Shown one piece after another: positions 8,551 to 17,930 of a stretch of 64,000 nt of DNA. The notes below the pieces were generated by a model. The model made no database searches. It saw only the letters and a program-made list of their open reading frames with translations, and was not told the origin of the DNA. The position numbers were made by a program, and so were the translations under genes. How positions within the stretch are numbered: position 1 is the stretch's first letter; each line of letters starts with the position of its first letter. Source of the DNA: Kangiella spongicola (lineage in GTDB: Bacteria; Pseudomonadota; Gammaproteobacteria; Enterobacterales; Kangiellaceae); assembly GCF_003194565.2 (NCBI RefSeq), contig NZ_QICH01000002.1, positions 611,234 through 675,233 on the forward strand, written 5' to 3'.

Positions 8551-8979
8551 TTATTCGTGAGGACGCAGTGTTTTACTAATCTTATCGAGCACACCGTTAA
8601 TGAACTTGTGTCCATCGGTTGCGCCAAAAGTCTTAGCTAACTCAATACCTTCATTGATCACTACTCGACGTGGGATATCAATGCGGTGTTTTAACTCAAA
8701 TCCTGACAGGCGAATAATGGCTCGCTCAACAGGATCGATATCCTCCATTTCGCGGTCGATAGCTGGTGCCACAACCTCATCAATATCATGAAGATCTGTT
8801 AATACACCGTTGAACAACTCTTGAAAGTAAACAATATCCACTTTTTTGCTGTTCATAGTGCTTAGGTACTGTGCTTCGATTTCGTTCAAAGCGTTACCCG
8901 TCATTTGCCACTGATATATCGCCTGCATCGCGTATTCACGAGCTTTGCGACGTGCTGCTGGTTTAAAATTTTGTTCCAT
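8551..8979 (-). CDS. nusB: Transcription antitermination factor NusB
   Basis: A 142-residue all-helical RNA-binding protein that, with NusE (S10), binds boxA RNA and assembles antitermination complexes on rRNA operons. 'ARRKAREYAMQAIYQWQMTG' is the conserved arginine-rich first helix (residues 8-27), and 'VVINEGIELAKTFGATDGHKFINGVLDKI' contains the family-typical C-terminal helices (GHKFINGVLDK). Lies between ribH and thiL as in E. coli (ribE-nusB-thiL). Confidence 0.96.
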   Translation of the reverse strand: MEQNFKPAARRKAREYAMQAIYQWQMTGNALNEIEAQYLSTMNSKKVDIVYFQELFNGVLTDLHDIDEVVAPAIDREMEDIDPVERAIIRLSGFELKHRIDIPRRVVINEGIELAKTFGATDGHKFINGVLDKISKTLRPHE

Positions 8980-9012
8980 ATTTAGCGCTCTTATTCTCAG
9001 TTAGCTTGGGTC

Positions 9013-9489
9013 TTACGAACCTAGTTTACGAGTTAAATTAATCATTTCAATTGCAGTCGCAGCGGCTTCACCACCCTTGTTCATCTTTTTAGGGTTAGCG
9101 CGTTCTTCTGCCTGCTCATCATTATTGACGGTTAAGATGCCGAAAATCACCGGCAAGTTGTGTTTAATGGAAACATCCATCAAACCTCGGCTGGATTCGG
9201 CACACACATAATCAAAGTGTGGTGTATCGCCGCGAATCACTACGCCAATCGCAATGACAGCGTCATAGTTACCATTCATCGCAACCTGCTGCGTCGCATA
9301 CGGAAGCTCATAAGCACCTGCAACATCATAACGCGAGACGTTTTCTGCTGGCACGCCAAGCTCTGCAAATTTTTGCTCCACACCTTCAATCATCATATCG
9401 ATAATCGGTTGGTTAAAACGCGCATGGACGATAGCAATTTTGCCACCTTGATACTGAGTCTTGGTAAAGTCTAATTTAAAGTCGCTCAT
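9013..9489 (-). CDS. ribH: 6,7-dimethyl-8-ribityllumazine synthase
   Basis: Condenses 5-amino-6-ribitylamino-uracil with 3,4-dihydroxy-2-butanone 4-phosphate, the penultimate riboflavin step; it forms large capsid-like shells. Visible: 'VHARFNQPIIDMMIEG' (substrate site), 'GAYELPYATQQ', 'IAIGVVIRGDTPHFDYV' with the catalytic histidine, 'ESSRGLMD' and 'PVIFGILTVNNDEQAEERA'. 158 residues, typical length. Start at the ATG ending at 9489. It follows ribB by 114 bp, an interval that carries an 11-bp palindrome. Confidence 0.96.
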   Translation of the reverse strand: MSDFKLDFTKTQYQGGKIAIVHARFNQPIIDMMIEGVEQKFAELGVPAENVSRYDVAGAYELPYATQQVAMNGNYDAVIAIGVVIRGDTPHFDYVCAESSRGLMDVSIKHNLPVIFGILTVNNDEQAEERANPKKMNKGGEAAATAIEMINLTRKLGS

Positions 9490-9537
9490 GTGACACTGGG
9501 CTCTTACGAAGGATAATGAGGATCAAGCTGAATTGAC

Positions 9538-9571
9538 CACGGTTATAAGGCCGTATTGTATTATAACCGTG
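9538..9571. repeat. 11-bp perfect inverted repeat between ribB and ribH
   Basis: CACGGTTATAA, a 12-nt loop, and TTATAACCGTG. Read on the coding (minus) strand the first arm contains TATAAT at its end, which could be a -10 element for ribH, but no good -35 is visible 17 bp upstream. It may be an mRNA-stabilising or regulatory hairpin in the ribB-ribH intergenic region. Confidence 0.55.
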
Positions 9572-9603
9572 CTCAAATCACTAATTTTTGACAATTTTTC
9601 TAG

Positions 9604-10722
9604 CTACTTTTGGGGAGTGATATGCTCAACAATCTCTAAGCCATAGCCGCCTAACGCCGTATATTGCGTTCCAGAGCTCAATAAACGCATATCTTTTACG
9701 CCAAGGTTGACTAAAATCTGCGAGCCGATACCGACCGTACGTTTCTTTTTACGCTGTTGCTCTTGGGTTAAGGTTTCACCCTGATCTTCCCGCTCAAACT
9801 TGCGCACTCGCTCGAGTAATTCTTCGCTCGACTCTTTCTTAGCGATCAAGACAAGCACTCCCTCGCCCTCTTCCGCGATCTTTTCGATCGACTCACTCAC
9901 CGTCCAGCTTTTGCTTTTGCCACGCTGCGACTCAAGTAAGTCAGAAAGGCTGTCGGTTAAGTGAACACGCACTAACGTCGGCTTGTCTTTAGAAGGTTTA
10001 CCCTTTACTAAAGCAAAGTGGATTTGCTCATCAATGGTGTCTTTAAAGGTATGTAACCTAAAGTCACCATGCTCTGTTGGCCAGTGACATTCGCTGATTT
10101 TATCAACCGTATGCTCTTTCTCAGTACGGTACTCGATTAAGTCAGCGATAGTACCCATCTTCAAGCCGTGCTCTTTTGCAAACACTTCTAAGTCTGGGCG
10201 ACGTGCCATGGTGCCATCTTCGTTTAAGATTTCAACGATCACAGCCGCAGGCTCAAAACCGGCTAAACGCGCTAAATCACAACTCGCTTCGGTGTGACCG
10301 GCACGATTTAAAACACCACCTTCTTGCGCCATAATCGGGAAAATATGGCCTGGCTGCACGATATCTTCAGGCTTAGCGTTCGGCGCTACCGCTGCTTGCA
10401 CAGTGCGCGCGCGATCGGCTGCTGAAATACCGGTTGTCACGCCTTCCGCCGCCTCAATAGATACCGTAAAGTTTGTACTGAACTTAGCACCGTTGTTGGC
10501 TGACATCAGCGGTAAATTAATCTGCTCGCAACGCTGACGCGTCATTGGCATACAAATTAAACCGCGGCCATAACGCGCCATAAAGTTAATATCTTCTGGG
10601 CGAACCTGACTGGCCGCCATAACTAAGTCACCTTCATTCTCACGGTCTTCATCGTCCATAAGGACAACCATTTTACCCTGACGAATATCTTCGATGATTT
10701 CTTCAATTGTGTTTAGCTTCAT
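9604..10722 (-). CDS. ribB: 3,4-dihydroxy-2-butanone-4-phosphate synthase with degenerate GTP cyclohydrolase II domain
   Basis: The N-terminal ~200 residues are a full RibB: '[13 protein letters not shown]' (22-34, metal and substrate acids), the substrate loop '[12 protein letters not shown]' and '[16 protein letters not shown]'. They make the four-carbon precursor of riboflavin from ribulose 5-phosphate. The remaining ~170 residues align with a RibA (GTP cyclohydrolase II) domain, but the zinc-binding, cysteine-rich motif and the catalytic core after '[12 protein letters not shown]' are missing or replaced by '[12 protein letters not shown]'. It is therefore best called a RibBX-type protein rather than a working bifunctional RibBA. 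Starts 9 bp after ribE. Confidence 0.9.
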   Translation of the reverse strand: MKLNTIEEIIEDIRQGKMVVLMDDEDRENEGDLVMAASQVRPEDINFMARYGRGLICMPMTRQRCEQINLPLMSANNGAKFSTNFTVSIEAAEGVTTGISAADRARTVQAAVAPNAKPEDIVQPGHIFPIMAQEGGVLNRAGHTEASCDLARLAGFEPAAVIVEILNEDGTMARRPDLEVFAKEHGLKMGTIADLIEYRTEKEHTVDKISECHWPTEHGDFRLHTFKDTIDEQIHFALVKGKPSKDKPTLVRVHLTDSLSDLLESQRGKSKSWTVSESIEKIAEEGEGVLVLIAKKESSEELLERVRKFEREDQGETLTQEQQRKKKRTVGIGSQILVNLGVKDMRLLSSGTQYTALGGYGLEIVEHITPQK

Positions 10723-10731
10723 AACCCTGGC

Positions 10732-11334
10732 CTACTCGGCTTTGTCTGCGTGCATTAAGCGCTCAAGATAGCGCGCGATAAGGTCAATTTCTAAATTAAC
10801 CTGCGTCCCTACCTCATAACTATCGGCGATAGTTTCCTGTAACGTATGTGGTACTAAGTTAAGGCTGAACTGGTCTTTTTCAAGGTCATTCACGGTTAAA
10901 CTTGTGCCATCAACCGTTATCGAGCCTTTAATAGCGATATATTTTAACACTTCTTGTGGCGCTTTGATTTTATACTGAATAGAGCGCGCGGCTTCCTCGA
11001 TCGAGACTATCTCGCCAATCGCATCAACATGACCACTAACCATGTGACCACCGAAGCGAGTGGTCGGTAACATAGCCTTCTCAAAGTTTACGACTTGCTT
11101 AGGTAAGTAGAACTTCATGCAGGTGACATCAATCGTCTCAACCGACACATCGGCGGCAAAACCCTGCTTAAACTTTTCAATTACCGTTAAGCAGACGCCA
11201 TTACAGGCAATGCTATCGCCTAGCGCAACATCGTCTAGCGCCAATTTACCCGTGTTAAAAACAAAGCGCGCGTCGCCACCTTTGTGCTCTATGCTTTCGA
11301 TAAAACCCGTTGCTTCAATAATTCCAGTAAACAC
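10732..11334 (-). CDS. ribE: Riboflavin synthase, alpha subunit
   Basis: Dismutates two lumazine molecules to riboflavin and a pyrimidine that is recycled. The 200-residue protein has the two lumazine-binding repeats: the first opens with 'MFTGIIEATG' and carries 'DSIACNGVCLTV'; the second contains 'GGHMVSGHVDAIG' and 'KGSITVDGTSLTVND'. In E. coli this gene is named ribC (or ribE) and sits elsewhere; here it is between ribD and ribB, as in many gammaproteobacteria. The start is 4 bp from the ribD stop. Confidence 0.95.
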   Translation of the reverse strand: MFTGIIEATGFIESIEHKGGDARFVFNTGKLALDDVALGDSIACNGVCLTVIEKFKQGFAADVSVETIDVTCMKFYLPKQVVNFEKAMLPTTRFGGHMVSGHVDAIGEIVSIEEAARSIQYKIKAPQEVLKYIAIKGSITVDGTSLTVNDLEKDQFSLNLVPHTLQETIADSYEVGTQVNLEIDLIARYLERLMHADKAE

Positions 11335-11337
11335 AAT

Positions 11338-12468
11338 TTAGTCCACTCGGTTGTAGGTTAACTTTACGTCCTGTCCGACTTGTCGCACATCCTTGAACTC
11401 TAAATTAATTGCCTGACTCATGCTCTCAAATGGCAAATTTGCCATCGCTCTTGCGGCGCTACCTAGTAACTTAGGCGCCATAAATACCTGAAGCTCATCG
11501 ACTAAGCTGCGTTGCAAAAACGCGCCTAGTAGCTCACTGCCAGCTTCTATCAGCACATCATTCACACCGTGACTGCCCAGTTCGCGCAATACGGCTTCTA
11601 AATCAACAAAACCGTCCTGACTTTTTACGACTTGGTGCAACTCAAGATTAACGTTAGCGTCGTTACTTATCTGTAGTTCGCGCTGCGATGCAGAGACTAA
11701 CCAACATTTGCCATCACTTTTAAAAATCGACGCATCCGGCTGTATTTGATGTTTCGAGTCAATAATGACCCGAATTGGCTGCTCAAAATAGGGATTACCC
11801 GTAAATTCTGTACTTCGAACATTCATCGACGGGTTATCAAACAGTACCGTGCCTGAGCCCGTTATAACGGCACCACTTTGGGCGCGAAGACGCTGCACTT
11901 GAGCTCGGGCTTCGGGGCCCGTGATCCACTGACTTTCGCCACTTGCCATCGCCGTACGACCGTCGATACTAACCGCTGTCTTCGCCACAACTCTCGGCAG
12001 GCCTTTGGTCATTCGTTTAATAAAGCCTAGATTTAAGTTTTTTGCCTCTTGCTCCATCAAGCCGCTCGAAACGCTAATACCAGCCTCGCGCAACATCTTC
12101 ATACCACGCCCAGAAACCTGTGGATTCGGATCGGTCATGGCACAAACCACTCTTGAAACACCCGCATCGATAAGCCCTTGTGCGCAGGGTGGGGTTTTAC
12201 CAAAATGCGAACACGGCTCTAAGGTTACATAAGCGGTCGCGCCTTTAACCTCGTGACCATTCTCGCGAGCATTGTCGATGGCGTTCACTTCAGCGTGGGC
12301 TAAGCCTGGCTTTTGATGCCAACCTTCACCAATGATTTGTGTTTCTTGATTGATTATCTGTACTAACACGCAACCGACTCGTGGATTAGAACGAGTGGTA
12401 TACCAGCCCTTTTGAGCTAGTTGAATGGCTCGCGCCATAAAGCGCGCATCGTTTGAATTAAAACTCAT
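11338..12468 (-). CDS. ribD: Riboflavin biosynthesis deaminase/reductase
   Basis: A bifunctional enzyme acting early in riboflavin synthesis. The N-terminal zinc deaminase carries 'HAEVNAI' and 'PCSHFGKTPPC'; the C-terminal NADPH reductase carries 'KTAVSIDGRTAMASGESQWIT' motifs (split: KTAVSIDGRTAM, GESQWIT), 'GSGTVLFDNPSMNVR' and 'APKLLGSAARA'. The frame is open from a TTG at 12492, but the ATG ending at 12468 gives the usual N-terminus (MSFNSNDARFMARAI) and is preferred, 37 bp after nrdR. Protein length then 376, close to E. coli RibD (367). Confidence 0.94.
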   Translation of the reverse strand: MSFNSNDARFMARAIQLAQKGWYTTRSNPRVGCVLVQIINQETQIIGEGWHQKPGLAHAEVNAIDNARENGHEVKGATAYVTLEPCSHFGKTPPCAQGLIDAGVSRVVCAMTDPNPQVSGRGMKMLREAGISVSSGLMEQEAKNLNLGFIKRMTKGLPRVVAKTAVSIDGRTAMASGESQWITGPEARAQVQRLRAQSGAVITGSGTVLFDNPSMNVRSTEFTGNPYFEQPIRVIIDSKHQIQPDASIFKSDGKCWLVSASQRELQISNDANVNLELHQVVKSQDGFVDLEAVLRELGSHGVNDVLIEAGSELLGAFLQRSLVDELQVFMAPKLLGSAARAMANLPFESMSQAINLEFKDVRQVGQDVKLTYNRVD

Positions 12469-12505
12469 AGTTTGTGAGCAAGCAGCCCTCAAAGTGGCTC
12501 AAGTT

Positions 12506-12961
12506 TTACTTGTCGCTTTGAAGTTTATCAATCTCTTCTCGGAACGCTTGAACATCTTGGAAGCGACGATAAACAGAAGCAAAGCGCACATAGGCAACAT
12601 CGTCTAAAGCGCGCAATGCTTTCATGATTTCTTCTCCGACCACACTCGCTGGAACTTCTCGCTCCCCTAGCGCACGGAGATTGGATAGGATTTTATTAAT
12701 AGCCGCTTCAAGGTCCTCAACACTAACCGGACGCTTTTCTACGGCTTTAGCCAAGCCAGTTCTCATCTTCAGCTCATCGAACGGCTCTCGCGTGCCGTCC
12801 GACTTGATGATTTTTGGCATGACCAATTCTGCGCTTTCAAACGTCGTGTATCGTTCGCCGCACGATAAACATTCACGGCGGCGACGTACCTGACTTCCAT
12901 CAGCAACTAATCGCGAATCAATCACTTTCGTATCTGGGTGAGCGCAGAATGGGCAATACAT
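12506..12961 (-). CDS. nrdR: Transcriptional repressor NrdR
   Basis: A 151-residue ATP/dATP-sensing repressor of ribonucleotide reductase genes. It has the N-terminal zinc ribbon (CPFC at 3-6 and [12 protein letters not shown] around 31-42) and the ATP-cone domain ('[21 protein letters not shown]' in two parts: [19 protein letters not shown]; later '[17 protein letters not shown]'). The position upstream of ribD and downstream of glyA matches E. coli (nrdR-ribD-ribE-nusB) and points to co-transcription. Confidence 0.97.
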   Translation of the reverse strand: MYCPFCAHPDTKVIDSRLVADGSQVRRRRECLSCGERYTTFESAELVMPKIIKSDGTREPFDELKMRTGLAKAVEKRPVSVEDLEAAINKILSNLRALGEREVPASVVGEEIMKALRALDDVAYVRFASVYRRFQDVQAFREEIDKLQSDK

Positions 12962-12984
12962 GGCCGTTAATCCTTCCTATTTGG

Positions 12985-14235
12985 TTACTTGTATACAGGG
13001 AAACGTTTCGTTAATTCCATAACTTTAGCTTTAACGTCGCTAATGACCTGCTCATTGTTGATGTCGTCAAGAATATCACAAATCCAACCAGCAAGCTCAG
13101 TCACTTCGGCTTCTTTAAAACCACGCGTGGTCACTGCAGGCGTACCAAGACGTAAGCCACTAGTAACAAACGGTGAACGTGGCTCGTTCGGAACTGTGTT
13201 CTTGTTTACAGTAATATTGGCGCGACCCAAAGCATCTTCTGCGTCTTTGCCGGTAATATCTTTGCTGATCAAGTCGACCAAGAACAAGTGGTTATCTGTG
13301 CCGCCAGAAACAATGTTTACACCACGCTCGACAAACACTTTTGTCATTGCTTGTGCGTTGGCTTTAACTTGCTTTTGCATCGCTTTAAATTCATCGCTTA
13401 ACGCTTCTTTAAAAGCCACTGCCTTTGCTGCGATAACGTGCATCAAAGGACCGCCCTGGCCACCAGGGAACACTGCTGAGTTTAGTTTCTTCTCTAAATC
13501 AGGATTGCCTTTCGACAAGATAACGCCGCCACGAGGGCCAGCTAATGTTTTATGCGTGGTTGAGGTTACAACGTGAGCATGAGGAAGTGGGTTTGGGTAT
13601 TCGCCAGCTGCAATTAAGCCCGCAACGTGCGCCATATCTACAAACAAATAAGCGCCAACTTTGTCAGCAATCTCACGGAATTTGGCCCAGTCAGCAACAC
13701 GCGAATAGGCTGAGAAACCAGCGACTATCATTTGTGGCTTATGCTCAAGCGCCAAACGCTCGACTTCTTCGTAATCGATATAACCTTTGTCGTCAACGCC
13801 ATACTCGACTGAGTTATAGATTTTGCCAGAGAAACTCACTTTAGAACCATGAGTTAGGTGGCCGCCGTCATTCAGGCTCATACCTAAAATCGTATCGCCC
13901 GGCTTGATTAATGCCATATAAACAGCGGCGTTTGCCTGCGAACCTGAGTGAGGCTGGACGTTTGCGTAATCGGCACCGAACAACTCTTTAACACGCTCAA
14001 TTGCTAATTTTTCCGCAACATCGACATACTCACAACCGCCATAATAGCGCTTGTCAGGATAGCCTTCAGCATACTTGTTAGTCAGCACAGAACCTTGCGC
14101 TTCCATGACTCGCTTGCTGGTGTAATTCTCAGACGCGATTAACTCAATATGTGCTTCCTGACGCTTTTCTTCTGCATCAATAGAAGCCATTAATTCCGGG
14201 TCAAAATCTCTTAAAGAGGTCGTATTACCCAACAT
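12985..14235 (-). CDS. glyA: Serine hydroxymethyltransferase
   Basis: PLP enzyme that interconverts serine and glycine while charging tetrahydrofolate with a one-carbon unit. 416 residues, same as E. coli GlyA (417). Motifs: '[19 protein letters not shown]' in the active-site cap, '[19 protein letters not shown]', and the PLP-binding lysine in '[15 protein letters not shown]' at about residue 229. The nrdR gene follows 23 bp downstream on the same strand, so glyA probably heads this run of genes. The start is the ATG ending at 14235. Confidence 0.97.
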   Translation of the reverse strand: MLGNTTSLRDFDPELMASIDAEEKRQEAHIELIASENYTSKRVMEAQGSVLTNKYAEGYPDKRYYGGCEYVDVAEKLAIERVKELFGADYANVQPHSGSQANAAVYMALIKPGDTILGMSLNDGGHLTHGSKVSFSGKIYNSVEYGVDDKGYIDYEEVERLALEHKPQMIVAGFSAYSRVADWAKFREIADKVGAYLFVDMAHVAGLIAAGEYPNPLPHAHVVTSTTHKTLAGPRGGVILSKGNPDLEKKLNSAVFPGGQGGPLMHVIAAKAVAFKEALSDEFKAMQKQVKANAQAMTKVFVERGVNIVSGGTDNHLFLVDLISKDITGKDAEDALGRANITVNKNTVPNEPRSPFVTSGLRLGTPAVTTRGFKEAEVTELAGWICDILDDINNEQVISDVKAKVMELTKRFPVYK

Positions 14236-14370
14236 ACCTAAATTCCTCTAATGTTATATGAAATAGTTGCGCTCATTCTAACCGATCCGATAGCGAAATG
14301 CGCCCTAAATAAGGCTGATTCTACCACTTTTGCAAGGTCGGTTTTATGTCCTTATTGACGCGCTAATCAC

Positions 14371-14973
14371 TTAAAACCAGCCGCGAATATTATCATCTAA
14401 TTGCGCCCTACAGCCTTTGTATTGTCGAGCATATTCTAGCGAGCGCCTTTTAACCTTGTCAGAAACTTTTATCAGCCACGCTTTCTTATCATAGGTCTTA
14501 CGCTTATAACCGCCCCAACCCTCGTGATAGGCTAAATACTGGGCTTTAGCATCCCACTTTGAAATACCCAATTTCTTATGTGATTGGTAGGTATACCATC
14601 CAATAAAGTCTATCGCATCATCAAACTCATCACGTTTAGCGTTCCAGTTTTTGGTAGAGCGAATGTAGGTTTCCCACGTTCCTTCTAAGGCTTGAGCATA
14701 ACCGTATGCATTCGAAGGGCGTCCAGTGGGAATAATACCGAGAAACCATTCCATATCAGGGCGAATGGTGCGGTTAAATTTTGACTCTTGGTGCATAATC
14801 GCTAGTTGCACATGGATCGGAGTTCCCCATTTTTTCTGTGAATCTAGCGCGGATTCATACCAGCTAGCTTCCGAAAGGACATTACACAGGTCATTGACGT
14901 TGCTCGGTTTATAAGTTGCGCATGAACTCAAAGCGCCACAGATTGTCAGTATTATTAACACTTTTATTTTCAA
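14371..14973 (-). CDS. Lytic-transglycosylase-like lipoprotein
   Basis: A 200-residue predicted lipoprotein: signal with lipobox LSSC (Cys 18 lipidated). The mature part looks like an SLT-type lysozyme fold: 'QLAIMHQESKF' supplies the probable catalytic Glu, and 'NAYGYAQALEGTWETY' matches the conserved 'AYG-Q--T' segment that follows it in lytic transglycosylases. Such enzymes cleave the glycan strands of peptidoglycan. Not part of an obvious operon; it lies between glyA and the divergent receiver-like gene. Family membership is judged from the motif pair, not an alignment. Confidence 0.75.
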   Translation of the reverse strand: MKIKVLIILTICGALSSCATYKPSNVNDLCNVLSEASWYESALDSQKKWGTPIHVQLAIMHQESKFNRTIRPDMEWFLGIIPTGRPSNAYGYAQALEGTWETYIRSTKNWNAKRDEFDDAIDFIGWYTYQSHKKLGISKWDAKAQYLAYHEGWGGYKRKTYDKKAWLIKVSDKVKRRSLEYARQYKGCRAQLDDNIRGWF

Positions 14974-15165
14974 AAACGTATCCTTTCACATTTTCTAACA
15001 AGATTTTATGAGTAAATGAATTTATCGTGATTCGATCAATGCTAAAATGCCACCGAATCAACTATTTAATAGCTTAAATTGGAACTATTGGGTTCCATTT
15101 GCTAGCGTAGAATATTAAACCGTTTTCATCAGACAATTTTACAGGTTATGCCCTAGGCAATTTAT

Positions 15166-15720
15166 ATGAGCACGATTTTGTTAATCGACGACAGTACACG
15201 CATCTTAGCAGACACTGCCGAAAAATTGGAGCAGGCCGGCTATAAGTATGATTATGTTGATGACTATAAAGTTGCCTTTAATTTTCTGCGCCTTTCTCGC
15301 CCGTCTGTACAAATCGTTGTGGTAAGCCTTAATAACTCCTTAGGCTATCCGATGATGCGCAAGGTACAAAGCCTGATGTCAGATCGAGCAACTATTATTG
15401 TTTATTCGCAAGACAAAGACGCTACTATTTCTAGTTGGATAAAAAGGCAAAAACTTCCTTTCTTTTTTAAGCATGACGAAGAAGCTGACGCTATGTTTAA
15501 TAGCATAAAGCGCTCGCTATACAGTAAAGGCCAATTTTTCACTCATCAGCAGCTGTTAAAACTGGCAAGAGTTCTCTCTAAATATACCAACCAGGCACAA
15601 CAGCTGGTAAAAGAAGCCGCACCACACTCAAAAAGCCTGCAAGAACTAGAGCATAAACTTGCACGAAAACTCGACGGAATCGATAAACAGCGTCGCTTTT
15701 TGTCTGACTTACAAAAATAA
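15166..15720 (+). CDS. Receiver-like protein lacking the phospho-acceptor aspartate
   Basis: A 184-residue protein. Residues 1-120 look like a CheY-type receiver: 'ILLIDDS' (4-10) gives the acidic metal-binding pair, 'IIVYSQD' the switch Ser/Thr position and 'PFFFK' the conserved lysine region. The strand that should end in the phosphorylated Asp reads 'VQIVVVSLNNS', with Ser54 where Asp is expected. A helical, charged C-terminal tail (120-184) has no recognised output domain. It could be a phosphorylation-independent pseudo-receiver or a partner-binding protein. Transcribed alone; an extended -10 (TGCTAAAAT, 15040-15048) lies about 120 bp upstream. Confidence 0.7.
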   Translation: MSTILLIDDSTRILADTAEKLEQAGYKYDYVDDYKVAFNFLRLSRPSVQIVVVSLNNSLGYPMMRKVQSLMSDRATIIVYSQDKDATISSWIKRQKLPFFFKHDEEADAMFNSIKRSLYSKGQFFTHQQLLKLARVLSKYTNQAQQLVKEAAPHSKSLQELEHKLARKLDGIDKQRRFLSDLQK

Positions 15721-15740
15721 GCTTACGCAACTCAGTAAAG

Positions 15741-16679
15741 CTAGGCCCTTTCCTCGCAACCTACAGGGTTAAGCTCCTCTGCACAGCTTGTAGATTCAAC
15801 CTGAATAGTCGCGTGAGTAATTCCATGTTTTTGCTGAAGTAGTTCAAGCATCTTATCGATCATCACATCTTTATCAAAACCATTGGAAATTACCGCATGA
15901 AACGTCATTAAAGGCTCTTGCTCGCTTATGCTCCAAAGGTGGATATGATGAATATCTTCAATGCCTTCTAAGGCCATTAAATCCTGCCTGATCAGGTGCG
16001 AATCCATTTCTTGTGGCTTTCCTTCTAATAGAATGTGTGATGAATCCTTGATGATGCGGTAAGCGCTACGCAAAATTAACATAGAGACAACAATCGAAAG
16101 TAAGGGGTCAACCCACAAAATACCCCACTGCCAAATAATGAGTGCTGCAACGATAGCCCCTACCGAACCCAATAAATCACCGATAACATGCAACAAAGCA
16201 CTACGAACATTGATATTGGAGTCGCTAGCGCTGTGAAGAATTTTAAAGACAATGAGGTTGACCACTAAGCCAAGAATTGCGACCACTAACATGGTCATGC
16301 TTTGAATTGGGTTTGGCTGATAAAATCGCTGTATGCTTTCCCAGAGGATCCAGCCGGTTAATAAGATCAAAAAGATACCATTGGTGTAGGCAGCAAGAAC
16401 CTGTAAGCGCCCGTAACCAAAAGTTCGCTTATTATCCGCAGGCTTGGTGCTTAATGTTATTGCATAAAATGCTAACAATAAGGCTGCGGTATCCGTCAGC
16501 ATATGCCCCGCATCAGCCAGTAACGCCAATGAACCAGAAATTAGTCCGCCAACAACCTCTACCAGCATAAAACTGCCAGTCAGTAATACCGCCCATAGCA
16601 TCTGCTTACGGCTGGCTACCGGATGCTCATGCTTTTCATCATCATTAGCATGGCTGTGACCATGACTATGCATATACAC
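15741..16679 (-). CDS. Cation diffusion facilitator (zinc/cobalt efflux, CzcD/ZitB-like)
   Basis: A 312-residue metal/proton antiporter. A His-rich N-terminus (HSHGHSHANDDEKHEH, residues 4-19) precedes six predicted membrane helices. The transport-site HxxxD motifs are present: 'ADAGHMLTD' in helix II and 'LLHVIGDLLGS' in helix V. The cytoplasmic C-terminal domain includes 'IEDIHHIHLWSI', typical of the family's metal-binding dimer interface. Most likely exports Zn2+ (perhaps Co2+/Cd2+). Convergent with the receiver-like gene and divergent from DUF1232. Metal specificity is inferred from the family. Confidence 0.92.
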   Translation of the reverse strand: MYMHSHGHSHANDDEKHEHPVASRKQMLWAVLLTGSFMLVEVVGGLISGSLALLADAGHMLTDTAALLLAFYAITLSTKPADNKRTFGYGRLQVLAAYTNGIFLILLTGWILWESIQRFYQPNPIQSMTMLVVAILGLVVNLIVFKILHSASDSNINVRSALLHVIGDLLGSVGAIVAALIIWQWGILWVDPLLSIVVSMLILRSAYRIIKDSSHILLEGKPQEMDSHLIRQDLMALEGIEDIHHIHLWSISEQEPLMTFHAVISNGFDKDVMIDKMLELLQQKHGITHATIQVESTSCAEELNPVGCEERA

Positions 16680-16805
16680 CTCATAAGTCTAATAGAAGAG
16701 TGAATCATCAAAGCCCTAGCTGAGACTATAGCAAGTATGCGAAACCTTTGTAAAAAAGCATTAACCCCACTTTCAATTTCACAGCTGTTAAAGCAGTATA
16801 TTAGA

Positions 16806-17174
16806 ATGAAAACCACAAAAAAGCAGATAAAGCCTCAATTACAAAAAGCCAGTCGGTTTTATTCTGACAAAGGCTTTTGGCACAAAATATCTAAATTTGC
16901 TAAAAAAGCGACTTTAGAAGCTTTAGAAAAAGTATTGATTCTATATTACTGCTTTAAAGATCCGGCAACACCCGCCAAGGAAAAGTCAATTATACTTGTA
17001 GCGCTAGGCTATTTCATAATGCCCATAGATGCTATACCAGATATTCTGCCTGGTGGTCTAGTTGACGACCTCTCAGTATTGACGATAGCAATCGCGAAAG
17101 TCACTAAGTCAATAAACGATTGGCATATAGATCAAGCACGGCGAAAACTTAACAAATTGAGAAACAAAGATTAA
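16806..17174 (+). CDS. DUF1232 (YkvA-like) small membrane protein
   Basis: A 122-residue protein (if started at the ATG at 16806) with the DUF1232 core: 'YYCFKDPATPAKEKSIILVALGYFIMPIDAIPDILPGGLVDDLSVL' in consecutive pieces, of which 'MPIDAIPDILP' and 'VDDLSVL' are the hallmarks. The hydrophobic stretch is a likely single membrane segment. Function is unknown across the family. An upstream in-frame ATG at 16737 would add 23 residues; the shorter form is preferred because it leaves room for divergent promoters, but neither start has a clear ribosome-binding site. Confidence 0.8.
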   Translation: MKTTKKQIKPQLQKASRFYSDKGFWHKISKFAKKATLEALEKVLILYYCFKDPATPAKEKSIILVALGYFIMPIDAIPDILPGGLVDDLSVLTIAIAKVTKSINDWHIDQARRKLNKLRNKD

Positions 17175-17206
17175 ACTGCACAAACCAAACGCACCGGAAC
17201 TAAATA

Positions 17207-17854
17207 ATGCCTTTACTTCAAGAGCTTCCAGACAAAAACATATTTCAGGCATACGGCATCTTGTTATTGCAAAATAACCATCGCTTTGTACGAAAACTCA
17301 AAAAACACTACACACCGTCAATTCACGGCCATAAAACCTGGAACAGTAGTTATTTGTTAATGGATTATTTTTTACATAACGAAACTCTGGGCTTTGAACA
17401 GAATGTTCTAGAGCTCGGTTGCGGATGGGGACCAGCCAGTATTTTTTGCGCACAACATGCTTCGGCTAAAGTGACTGGGGTTGATCGTGATAACGAAGTA
17501 TTCCCCTTTTTAGAGGTTCAAGCAGCCTTAAATGAAGTAGAAGTAACCACAAAACAAGCCAGCTTCGAGAAGTTAACTAAAAAACAACTGGCCAATTTTA
17601 ATATCATAATCGGTGCAGATGTGTGTTTCTGGGATAAGTTATCCAAAATACACTACAACTTGGTAAACCGCGCATTCAAGGCAGGAGTAAGAGAAATCGT
17701 AATTGCCGATCCCGGTCGTGAGCCTTTTTATGCTTTATCTGAACAATGCTTATCTAAATACCCTGACTGCGAGTTACTAGACTGGTATGCCAGCGAGCCA
17801 GAATACTTTGAAGGAGAGATATTGCACATCAGAAACCCTGATATAAGCGATTAA
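17207..17854 (+). CDS. Class I SAM-dependent methyltransferase
   Basis: A 215-residue Rossmann-fold methyltransferase. Motif I is 'LELGCGWGPASIF' (68-80, SAM binding), followed by an acidic residue in 'VTGVDRDNE' for the ribose hydroxyls, and 'FNIIIGADVCFWD' as the post-II/IV region. The NN/GA-type layout resembles lysine-methyltransferase-like (METTL-type) proteins, but the substrate is not apparent. 32 bp downstream of the DUF1232 gene and probably co-transcribed. The assignment is firm for the fold and open for the function. Confidence 0.85.
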   Translation: MPLLQELPDKNIFQAYGILLLQNNHRFVRKLKKHYTPSIHGHKTWNSSYLLMDYFLHNETLGFEQNVLELGCGWGPASIFCAQHASAKVTGVDRDNEVFPFLEVQAALNEVEVTTKQASFEKLTKKQLANFNIIIGADVCFWDKLSKIHYNLVNRAFKAGVREIVIADPGREPFYALSEQCLSKYPDCELLDWYASEPEYFEGEILHIRNPDISD

Positions 17855-17930
17855 AACTGATCTGGATCAAGAACATATCCGGTAGCATAGTTAGACTATA
17901 GTGGTACCCTTGAAACGCAGGAGTCCAACT

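Noticed and set aside
9490..9603. FMN riboswitch in the riboflavin cluster
   Set aside because: None of the conserved riboswitch core was recognised here or upstream of ribD or ribB.
12989..13576. 195-codon frame antisense to glyA
   Set aside because: A shadow of the glyA codon pattern on the opposite strand.
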